A stretch of DNA of 64,000 bases, from NCBI GenBank assembly GCA_039707655.1, contig CM077676.1, positions 374,608,114 through 374,672,113 of the forward strand. The letters are read 5' to 3'. Source of the stretch: Elymus sibiricus (taxonomy: Eukaryota; Streptophyta; Magnoliopsida; Poales; Poaceae). A model generated the notes under the pieces. It searched no databases. It saw only the letters and a list, made by a program, of their open reading frames with translations, and was not told the origin of the DNA. How positions within the stretch are numbered: the first letter of the stretch is position 1; every line of letters starts with the position of its first letter. Shown in pieces: positions 54,506-64,000 of the stretch. The position numbers and the translations under genes were made by a program.

Positions 54506-55195
54506 TCACATAAACGCATTCTTTTCATGACCTACAAGCATAGAAATTTTATTACTCTCCACATAAGCAAATTTGTTCTCATCAATAATAGTAGGAGAAA
54601 ATTCAACAAAATAACTATCATGAGATACTTGATTGGCATAATCCAATTGAAAATTAAAATCATGATGACAAGTTTCATGGTTATCATTATTCTTTATAGC
54701 ATACATGTCATCACAATAATCATCATAGATAGCAACTTTGTTATCATAGTCAATTGAAACCTCTTCCAAAATAGTGGAATAATCACTAAATAAATTCATG
54801 GCCTCTCCAGATCCACTTTCATCAATATAATCATCATAAATAGGAGGCATGCAATCATCATAATAAATTTGCTCATCAAAACTTGGGGGACTAAAAATAT
54901 CATCTTCATCAAACATAACATCCCCAAGCTTGTGGCTTTGCATATCATTAGCATCATGGGTATTCATAGAAAGCATACTAACAACATTGCAATCATGCTC
55001 ATCATTCAAAGATTTTATGCCAAACATTTTATTGAATTCTTCTTCTATCAATTGAGCACAATTTTCCGTTCCATCATTTTCAAGAAAAACATTATAAAGA
55101 CGAATAATATGAGGCAACCTCAATTCCATTTTTTGTACTTTTCTTTTATAAACCAAACTAGTGATAAAATACGAAACTAAAAGATTCGATTGCAA
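54506..55195 (-). CDS. Acidic ORF of the non-autonomous Gypsy-type element (left copy, truncated)
   Basis: A 229-codon minus-strand frame begins MQSNLLVSYFITSLVYKRKV about 60 bp after the primer-binding site. The next part is LPHIIRLYNVFLENDG and EEEFNKMFGIKSLNDEHDCN, followed by long Asp/Tyr/Glu-rich sequence (PPSFDEQIYYDDCM). I recognise it only as the recurring ORF of this abundant Triticeae element, with no known domain and no zinc knuckle. A one-base insertion relative to the right copy ends it early (NAFM-stop), whereas the right copy continues for about 100 residues. It may be a gag relic or a conserved leader protein. Confidence 0.5.
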   Translation of the reverse strand: MQSNLLVSYFITSLVYKRKVQKMELRLPHIIRLYNVFLENDGTENCAQLIEEEFNKMFGIKSLNDEHDCNVVSMLSMNTHDANDMQSHKLGDVMFDEDDIFSPPSFDEQIYYDDCMPPIYDDYIDESGSGEAMNLFSDYSTILEEVSIDYDNKVAIYDDYCDDMYAIKNNDNHETCHHDFNFQLDYANQVSHDSYFVEFSPTIIDENKFAYVESNKISMLVGHEKNAFM

Positions 55196-55253
55196 GATCT
55201 AAAGATATACCTTCAAGCACTCACCTCCCCGGCAACGGCACCAGAAAAGAGCT

Positions 55254-56574
55254 TGATGTCTACTACACAACTTATTCTTGTAGACTCGTGTTGGGCCTCC
55301 AAGCGCAGAGTTTTGTAGGACAGTAACAATTTTTCCTCAAGTGGATGACCTAAGGTTTATCAATCCATGGGAGGCATAGGTTGAAGATGGTATCTCTCAA
55401 ACAATCCTGCAACCAAATACAAGAAATCTCTTGTGTCCCCAACACACCCAATACAATGGTAAATTGTATAGGTGCACTAGTTCGGCGAAGAGATGGTGAT
55501 AAAAGTGTAGTATGGATAGTAGATATAGGTTTTTGTAATCTGAAAATATAAAAACAGCAAGGTAGCAAGTAACAAAAGTGAGCACCAACGGTATTGCAAT
55601 GCTTAAAAACAAGGCCTAGGGTTCATACTTTCACTAGTGCAATCTCTCAACAATGCTAACATAATTGGATCATATAACCATCCCTCAACGTGCGATAAAG
55701 AATCACTCCCAAGTTCCTATTAGCGGAGAACATAAGATAGAAATTGTTGTAGGGTACGAAACCACCTCAAAGTTATCCTTTCCGATCAATTTATTGAGCC
55801 ATCCCTATAAGTGTCACGAATAGCCCTAGAGTTCGTACTAAAATAACACCATATGAAACACATCAACCAACCCTAATGTCACCTAGATACTCCAATGTCA
55901 CCACCAGTATCCGTGAGTTGATTATTCGATATGCATCAAACAACTTCAGATTCATAATATTCAATCCAACACAAAGAACTTCAAGGAGCACCCCAAAGTT
56001 TCTATCGGAGAAAAGATAATGAAAACGTGCATCAACCCATATGCATAGATTACCCCAATGTCACCGCGGAAATCTACGAGTTGAGTGCCAAAACATATAT
56101 CAAGTGAATCAATATAATACCCCATTGTCACCATGGGTATTCATATGCAAGACATACATCAAGTGTTCTCAAATCTGAAATATTCAATCCGACAATAATG
56201 AAACCTCAAAGGGAAAAGATTCGATTCATCACAACAAGGATAGAGAGGGAAGAAACACCATATAGTCCAACTATATTAACAAAGCTCGTGATACATCAAG
56301 ATCGTGCCATATCAAGAACACGAGAGAGAGAGATCAAACACATAGCTACTAGTACATACCCTCAGCCCCGAGGGTGAACTACTCCCTCCTCGTCATGGAG
56401 ACTGCTGTGATGATGAAGATGGCCTCCGGTGATGATTCCCCCCTCCGGCAGGGTGTCGGAAAAGGGCTGTCGATTAGATCGTGGAGGTACAGAGGCTTGC
56501 GGCGGCGTAAAAACTCATCTAGGTTAACTTTCGGGGGTTTATGAATATATATGATTTTTTGGCGTTGGAATCAC
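55254..56574 (-). mobile_element. 5' LTR of the minus-strand element, truncated at the palindrome centre
   Basis: It starts (plus-strand order) TGATGTCTACTACACAACTT and is homologous to 49448-50780 up to GGCGTTGGAATCAC. It then stops and switches to the opposite-orientation LTR. About 360 bp including the true 5' end TGATACGTCTCC are missing. Confidence 0.9.
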
Positions 56575-57982
56575 ATCCACGAGCCACCAGGGCACGCCAC
56601 CCCCCCCCCAGGCGCGCCTTGGTGCCTCGTGGGCCCCCTGTGGCCCTTCTTCGCATGATTCCAACGCTGAAAAATCATATATATTCAGAAACCCCCAAAA
56701 GTTAACCTAGATGAGTTTTTACGCCATCGCAAGCCTCTGTACCTCAACGATCTCATCTACAGCCCTTTTCCGGCACCCTGCCGGAGGGGGGAAAGCATCA
56801 CCGGAGGCCATCTTCATCATCCCGACGGTCTCCATGACGAGGAGGGAGTAGTTCACCCTCGGGGCTGAGGGTTTGTACCAGTAGCTATGTATTTGATCTC
56901 TCTCTCTCTCGCGCGCGTTCTTGATATGGCACGATCTTGATGTACCACGAGCTTTGTTAATATAGTTGGATCATATGGTATTTCTTCCCTCTCTATCCTT
57001 GTTGTGATGAATCGAATCTTTTCCCTTTGAGGTTTCCTTATTGTCGGATTGAATATTTCAGATTTGAGAACACTTGATGTATGTCTTGCATATGAATACC
57101 CGTGGTGACAATGGGGTATTATATTGATTCACTTGATTTATGTTTTGGCACTCAACTCGCGGATTCCCGCGGTGACATTGGGGTAATCTATGCATATGGG
57201 TTGATGCACATTTTCATTATCTTTTCTCCAATAGAAACTTTGGGGTGCTCCTTGGAGTTCTTTGTGTGGATTGAATATTATGATTATGAAGTTGTTTGAT
57301 GCATATCGTATAATCAACTCACGGATACTTGTGGTGACATTGGAGTATCTAGGTGACATTAGAGTTGGTTGATGTGTATCATATGGTGTTATTTTAGTAC
57401 GAACTCTAGGGCTGTTTGTGACACTTATAGGAATAGCTCAATAGATCGATCGGAAAGGATAACTTTGAGGTGGTTTCGTACCCTACAAACAATTTCTATC
57501 GTATGTTCTCCGCTAATAGGAACTTGGGAGTGATTCTTTATCGCACGTTGAGGGATGGTTATATGATCCAATTATATTAGCATTGTTGAGAGATTGCACT
57601 AGCGAAAGTATGAACCCTAGGCCTTGTTTTTAAGCATTGCAATACCGTTTGTGCTCACTTTTGTTACTTGCTACCTTGCTGTTTTTATATTTTCAGATTA
57701 CAAAAACCTATATCTAATATCCATACTACACTTTTATCACCATCTCTTCGCCGAACTAGTGCACCTATACAATTTACCATTGTATTGGGTGTGTTGGGGA
57801 CACAAGAGATTTCTTGTATTTGGTTGCAGGGTTGTTTGAGAGATACCATCTTCAACATACGTCTCCCACGGATTGATAAACCTTAGGTCATCCACTTGAG
57901 GGAAAATTGCTACTGTCCTACAAAACTTTGCGCTTGGAGGCCCAACATGAGTCTACAAGAATAAGTTGTGTAGTAGACATCA
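56575..57982 (+). mobile_element. 5' LTR of the plus-strand element, truncated at the palindrome centre
   Basis: From TCCACGAGCCACCAGGGCAC it matches the LTR at 61361-63035 starting about 280 bp into it, and runs to TAGTAGACATCA at 57982. The inverted arms mirror each other from 56574 leftward and about 56658 rightward (GATTCCAACGC), leaving an ~85-bp non-mirrored spacer with a C-run (CACCCCCCCCCC) and GGCGCGCC. Confidence 0.9.
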
Positions 57983-60900
57983 AGCTCTTTTCTGGCGCCG
58001 TTGCCGGGGAGGTGAGTGCTTGAAGGTATATCTTTAGATCTTGCAATCGAATCTTTTAGTTTCTTGTTTTATCACTAGTTTGGTTTATAAAAGAAAACTA
58101 CAAAAAATGGAATTGAGGTTGCCTCATATTATTCGTCTTTATCATGTCTTTCTTGAAAATGATGGATCGGAAAATTGTGCTCAATTGATAGAAGAAGAAT
58201 TCAATAAAATGTTTGGCATAAAATATTTGAATGATGAGCATGATTGCAATGTTGCTAGTATGAATTCTTTGAATATCCATGAAGCTAATGATATGCAAAG
58301 CTACACGCTTGGGGATGCTATGTTTTATGAAGATGATATTTTTACTCCCCCAAGTTTTGATGAGAAAATTTATTATGATGATTGCATGCGTCCTATTTAT
58401 GATGATTATATTGATGAAAGTGGATTTTAAGAGGCCATGACTTTATTTAATGATGATTCCACTATTTTGGAAGAGGTTTCAATTGATTATAACAACAAAG
58501 TTGCTATCTATGATGATTATTGTGATGACATGCATGCTATAAAGAATAAGGATAACTATGAAACTTTTCATCATGATTTTAATTTTCAATTGGATTATGC
58601 CAATCAAGTGTCTCATGATAGTTATTTTGTTGAGTTTGCTCCCACTATTATGAATAAGAACAAATTTGCTTATGTGGAGAGTAATAAAATTTCTATGCTT
58701 GTAGGTCATGAAAAGAATGCTTTATGTGATAGTTATATTGTAGAATTCATTCATGATGCTACTAAAAATTATTATGAGAGAGGAACATATGCTTCTACGT
58801 ATCTCAATAATATCAAGTTTCGTCTCTACGTGTTGAAAGTTTTGAAGTCATGCTTGTTTTGCCTCCCTATGCTAGTTGATTCTTGCTCCCATAAATTGTT
58901 TGCTCACAAAATCCCTATGCATAGGAAGTGGGTTAGACTTAAATGTGCTTGTCATATGCTTCATGATGCTCTCTTTGTGTTTCAATTCTTTACTTTTATG
59001 CGAGCATCATTGAAATCATCATGCCTAGCTAAAAGGCATTAAAGAAAAGCGCTTGTTGGGAGACAACCCAACATTCATACCTACTGTTTTTGTGTATTAA
59101 CATGATTAATATACTGTAGTAATCATGTTTTATATGTTTTCTTTCAATAATGTGCCAAGTAAAGCCTTTGGGATAGTGTGGATGCTTGTTGATTTGATTC
59201 TGTGCAAAAACAGAAACTTTTGCGTCCTGTGCTGGAATTTCTATTCTGTACTGGAGCGTGAAAAAATTCTGAAATTTTTACACATTATTGTGTTACAAAT
59301 TGTTTACGTTATCCTAAATTTTCAGAATTTTTAGAGGTACATATGTATGGGTTTTAAATCGCTCACTACATGATGTTCTGTTTTTGACAGATTCTGTTTT
59401 CGATGCATAGTTTTCTTGTTTTAGTGTTTCCATAGCTTATATTGAGTAATATAAATTTTGCAAATGATATAATACAGTAGGAATTATGTGAGAACAATTA
59501 TGAATCTTGTCTTGACAGTACCTAAGTGGATGATTTATTTTTATCATACTAACCTATCTCACGAAGTTCCGTTAAGTTTTGCGTGATTGAAGTTTTCAAG
59601 TTTTGGGTGAGATATCGATATGAGGAGAATAAGGAGTGGCAAGACCCTAAGCTTGGGGATGACCAAGGCACCCCAAGGTAATATTCAAGGAAGACCCAAG
59701 CAACTAAGCTTGGGGATGCCCCGGTAGGCATCCCACCTTTCTTCTTCGGCAACTATCGGTCAGTTTTGGTTGAGCCTAAGTTTTTGCTTCTTCACATGAT
59801 ATGTGCTATTCTTGGAATGTCATTTTATTTTGTTTTCTTTTCTGTTTGAATAAAATACTCAATATCTGAAAATTTTAAATGAGAGAGAGTCCTCACATAG
59901 CTACCTATCTACTTAACTACTCATTTGGTCTTCCCTTATATCTTTTTGGAGTAGTTTGTCATTTACTCTTGTTCTTCACTTATATCCTATGAGTAAATTG
60001 TTGAAATGAATTGAATATCATAAAGTTGAAATTTATATGCTTCATATGCTTGTCCCATGAGGAGTAGTGACTTCACATACAAGAAGTATAAGTGGTAAAA
60101 TTTATTGAAAGTTAACAAACATAGCATTGGTCACTTGAACAATTCATGAAAGAATTTTGAAGGAAGAGAAATTTCACATATAAATATACTATCTTGGACA
60201 TCTTATAAGATTGTGAGCCCCCATTAATTATTTTCAAGCTTGATCAAGTAGTTGACATTGGACAAGGAAGGCAACGCAATGAGTTATGTTTGTTTATATT
60301 CACATAGAAGTTATATTGTCATGGATCCTCTAACATGTGGTGCTTGCTTAGGATCTTTTGCTAGCCAAAAATTCGTACTAAGTAGAGATACTACTTGTGC
60401 ATCCAAAAACCCTTAAACCCAGTTTCTTGCCATGAGTGTCCACTATATCTACCTATGGATTGAATAAGATCCTTCAAGTAAGTTGTCATCGGTGCAAAAA
60501 GCAATAAAAGTTGCTCCTAAAATATGTATGATCTTTTATTGTAAGGGAAAATAAGCGTTGTATGAACTTGTGATGGTAAAAAATTAAAGCGATGGACTGC
60601 ATAATAAAGGTTTCTATCACAAGGGGCAATATAACGTGACGTTCCTTTGCATTAAGGGCTTGTGCATCCAACAACAAAAAGCACATGACAACCTCTGCTT
60701 CCCTCTGCGAAGGGCCTATCTTTTACTTTTCTGTATTTACTTTTCTGTATTTACTTTTCTGTATTTACTTTTATGCAAGAGTCATTAATGTTCATCCCTA
60801 TTCTGCTCTATTTATTCTTTAGTTGGCAAGCATTATGTGGTAGGGAAAGATCCAGGCACATATATCCAGTTGAATATAGGTGATCATGAGTTATTATTGT

Positions 60901-61360
60901 TGACATTATCCCTGAGATAAATAAGTTGGGAGGCGAAACATTAAGCCCCTATCTTCCTATGTGTTTGACTGAAACGGTTTGTTCTAAAAATATGCTTTGA
61001 GTGTCAGCAATCATGGAAGACTAAATGATGGTTGAGTAACTGGAATTTACTAGATCAAAGCTCTTACATAGACCCTTCCTGAAAATAAGATGAATTGCAA
61101 TTGTTTGATGACTGAGAACATAGTTTGTTAGTTTTCAAGAAAGTTTATGGCCTATACTTTAAACATGTGAATAGCTTGCTACTTGATCATGAGAAGTTTT
61201 ATGAGATGAACTACTGATTATGATATATAATGATGCTAGGAAAAGCGATTGAAATTATCATTGATCAAACTTATGCACTATGCTAGCATTCACACTTCAT
61301 AAATTATTTCTTTTATCATTTACCTACTCGAGGATGAGCAGGAATTAAGCTTGGGGATGC
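57983..61360 (+). mobile_element. Internal region of the plus-strand non-autonomous element
   Basis: 3378 bp, the inverted counterpart of 51140-55253 minus about 735 bp. The primer-binding site TGGCGCCGTTGCCGGGGA (57993-58010) is a perfect complement to the 3' end of plant tRNA-Asp. The 3' end has a purine-rich AGCTTGGGGATG before the LTR. TTTACTTTTCTGTATTTAC repeats in tandem at 60722-60770. No pol genes are present. One acidic ORF is at 58041-59042. Confidence 0.88.
58041..59042 (+). pseudogene. Acidic ORF of the non-autonomous element (right copy, one in-frame stop)
   Basis: The same frame as the left copy opens with MQSNLLVSCFITSLVYKRKL and is open to 59042 except for a TAA at 58428-58430, where the left copy reads SGSGEAM. 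Without that stop it would be about 333 residues. The extra C-terminal part (NYYERGTYASTYLNNIKF … HKIPMHRKWVRLKCACHML) is hydrophobic and Cys/His-containing. The left copy is broken at a different position, so the two arms acquired their lesions independently after they separated. Confidence 0.55.
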
Positions 61361-63035
61361 TGATACGTCTCCAACGTATCTATAATTTATGAAGTATTCA
61401 TGCCATGTTTATTATAGTTTTGTATGATTTTGGTGCACTTTTATATGGCTTTTATATGATTTTCATGGACTAACATATTGACCTAGTGCCCAGTGCCAGT
61501 TGCTGTTTTCTTCTTGTTTTTGCTTTTCTAGAAAATCTATATCAAATGAAGTCCAAATGCAGCGAAACTTTTTACAATTTTTTCTGGAACATAAGAGACA
61601 CTAGAAGCTTCGGGAGGAGGGCAGAGGACCCACAGGGGCTCCACGAGCCACCAGGGCGCGCCACCCCCCCAGGCGCGCCCTGGTGCCTCGTGGGCCCCCT
61701 GTGGCCCTTCTTCGCGTGATTCCAACGCTGAAAAATCATATATATTCAAAAAAAACCGAAAGTTAACCTAGATGAGTTTTACGCCGCCACAAGCCTCTGT
61801 ACCTCCACGATCTCATCTACAACCCTTTTCCAGCACCCTGCCGGAGGGGGAAAAGCATCACCGGAGGCCATCTTCATCATCCCGGCGGTCTCCATGACGA
61901 GGAGGGAGTAGTTCACCCTCGGGGCTGAGGGTTTGTACCAGTAGCTATGTGTTTTATCTCTCTCTCGCGCGTTCTTGATTTGGCACGATCTTGATGTACC
62001 GCGAGCTTTGTTAATATAGTTGGATCATATGGTGTTTCTTCCCTCTCTATCCTTGTTGTGATGAATCGAATATTTTCCCTTTGAGGTTTCGTTATTGTCG
62101 GATGGAATATTTCAGATTTGAGAACACTTGATGTATGTCTTGCATATGAATACCCGTGGTGACAATGGGGTATTATATTGATTCACTTGATATATGTTTT
62201 GGCACTCAACTCGCGGATTCCCGCAGTGACATTGGGGTAATCTATGCATATGGGTTGATGCACATTTTCATTATCTTTTTCCGATAGAAACTTTGGGGTG
62301 CTCCTTGGACTTCTTTGTGTGGATTGAATATTATGATTATGAAGTTGTTTGATGCATATCGTATAATCAACTCACGGATACTTGTGGTGACATTGGAGTA
62401 TCTAGGTGACATTAGAGTTGGTTGATGTGTATCATATGGTGTTATTTTAGTACGAACTCTAGGGCTGTTTGTGACACTTATAGGAATAGCTCAATAGATC
62501 GATCGGAAAGGATAACTTTGAGGTGGTTTCGTACCCTACAGATAATTTCTATCTTATGTTCTCCGCTAATAGGAACTTGGGAGTGATTCTTTATCGCACG
62601 TTGAGGGATGGTTATATGATCCAATTATATTAGCATTGTTGAGAGATTGCACTAGCGAAAGTATGAACCCTAGGCCTTGTTTTTAAGCATTGCAATACCG
62701 TTTGTGCTCACTTTTGTTACTTGCTACCTTGCTATTTTTATATTTTCAGATTACAAAAACCTATATCTACTATCCATACTACACTTTTATCACCATCTCT
62801 TCGCCGAACTAGTGCACCTATACAATTTACCATTGTATTGGGTGTGTTGGGGACACAAGAGATTTCTTGTATTCGGTTGCAAGGTTGTTTGAGAGATACC
62901 ATCTTCAACCTACGCCTCCCACGGATTGATAAACCTTAGGTCATCCACTTGAGGGAAAATTGCTACTGTCCTACAAAACTTTGCGCTTGGAGGCCCAACA
63001 CGAGTCTACAAGAATAAGTTGTGTAGTAGACATCA
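61361..63035 (+). mobile_element. 3' LTR of the plus-strand element (palindrome right edge)
   Basis: It starts TGATACGTCTCCAACGTATC and ends TAGTAGACATCA, 1675 bp. It is intact end to end and serves as the reference for the truncated LTRs at the centre. GGCGCGCC flanks a short C-run at 61660-61680, forming a local palindrome that is also present at the palindrome centre. Confidence 0.92.
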
Positions 63036-64000
63036 AAGATCATTGGATATGATAAGTTTGATTCCTTGCAATAGTTTTGTGATATGGAGATGATAATATG
63101 TGGGTCATGTTAGTGAGTAATTGTGATTTAGTAAAAATATTGGTGTTAAGGTTTGTGATTCCCTATGCATGCACATAAAGTCAATAATTATGCAACGAAA
63201 TTATATCCTACTTATGGTGCATTATTCGGTGTTAGTTATGTTCAATGCATGCTTATGATCGTTTTCGCTTTTTGGTTGGTCACTTCTCAATCTATTTGCT
63301 AGCCTTCATTTGTACTAAGCGGAAATACTGCTTGTGCATCCAACTCCTTAAACCCAAGTTGTGCCAAATGAGTCCACAATATCTACCTATATGCGGTATT
63401 TCCATGCCGTTCCAAGTAAATTTGCATGTGCCAACTCTAAATTTTCAAAATAATTTTCCATTTTGTGTGCCCGTACCGCTCATGAAGCGGCAGGGGGTGG
63501 CCAATATTTTCCATGCTAGGTGTGTTATTCTCACGATGAGTGTTTATTCACTTGTCATTGCACGAGAGATTGGCAGGTAATAGGGATGCCCAGTCCCGAA
63601 ATGAAATGAATTTTTTAATATGATGATAATAATAAATTCCTTGGAAAGTGTTGGTATGGAAGGCACCCGTGGATACGGCTAGCCATGGATTGTGAAAGAA
63701 TGGTGGAAAGGAAATATACTTTATTTTCTGTTTGGGAACCGCCTATGATGTGTCTAGCATGGAAGATATTGGGAATTCTCGGTCGTTTTCGTTGACAGGA
63801 AAGCATGCCTCTCAAAATAATTTTATCTCTCTAATTTAAGCTTTGAGCTCTGGCACATTTGCAAATCTCTGCTTCCCTCTGCGAAGGGCCTATCTATTTA
63901 CTTTTATGCAATTTTTATTTTTATTTTGAGTCTCCATCTTCTCTTACAAAGCACCAACTAGAGAGCACTATTGTCATACTTGTGTATTGTGTGTAGCTAA
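63036..64000 (+). mobile_element. Interior of a related LTR retrotransposon (runs off the window)
   Basis: The sequence shares scattered blocks with the 3' part of the preceding element, such as CTTGTGCATCCAAC, AATATCTACCTAT, and CTGCTTCCCTCTGCGAAGGG with CCTATC (63870 versus 60700). It is therefore a relative, not the same copy. No pol-like coding frame is visible. It is probably an older Gypsy-type element into which the plus-strand copy inserted. Confidence 0.6.

Larger units (their letters stand above)
51140..55253 (-). mobile_element. Internal region of the minus-strand non-autonomous element
   Basis: 4114 bp between the LTRs. A primer-binding site lies at 55228-55245 (minus-strand TGGTGCCGTTGCCGGGGA, one change from the tRNA-Asp complement). 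The only sizeable frame is at 54506-55195. There are no protease, reverse transcriptase, RNase H or integrase motifs, so it depends on another element. A 735-bp stretch (52738-53472) is tandemly duplicated with respect to the following sequence and lacks a counterpart in the right arm. Confidence 0.85.

Overview
The window looks like nuclear DNA of a large-genome grass, most likely Triticeae (wheat, Aegilops or barley group). It contains Angela/WIS/BARE-type Copia LTRs, Gypsy-type LTRs with a tRNA-Asp primer-binding site, CACTA termini and transposase remnants, Stowaway, hAT and Tourist-like MITEs, and A-tailed retroposons. Genes are spliced with GT-AG introns. No bacterial features, CRISPR arrays or rRNA/tRNA genes were seen.

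Layout. 1-3714: decayed Copia element with its 3' LTR, inserted into a promoter-like region that carries repeated E2F-like motifs. 3715-9950: an unrecognised grass gene relic with a triplicated ~1.03 kb block, a tandemly repeated small exon unit and a C-terminal helical/coiled-coil exon. 9955-11383: GGCC-rich subterminal region and right terminus of a CACTA transposon. 11384-15224: Gypsy fragment and a truncated minus-strand Angela-like element. 15225-19776: sparse, with an RNase H-like pseudogene. 19777-24722: a five-exon type-B response-regulator-like gene (receiver plus GARP/Myb-like domain), interrupted in its last exon by a hAT MITE. 24723-35381: gene relics and retroposons. 35382-36794: the only apparently intact gene, a single-exon F-box/DUF295 gene. 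36795-41111: repeats and a retroposon. 41112-49447: a CACTA element with a TNP2 N-terminal remnant and a broken transposase/Ulp1-type ORF2. 49448-63035: two copies of one non-autonomous Gypsy-type element fused head to head, forming an inverted repeat with arms of about 6.4-7.1 kb. 63036-64000: interior of a related LTR element.

There is no operon-like cooperation. The host genes are one intact F-box gene, one MITE-broken response-regulator-like gene and several relics; the rest is nested mobile DNA. The most notable signals are the head-to-head palindrome, the MITE disruption and Asp-to-Glu change in the response regulator, a MITE whose empty site survives in a neighbouring duplicate, and three tiny A-tailed insertions with long target-site duplications. 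All family assignments are from reading the sequence and recalled knowledge; no database search was run.
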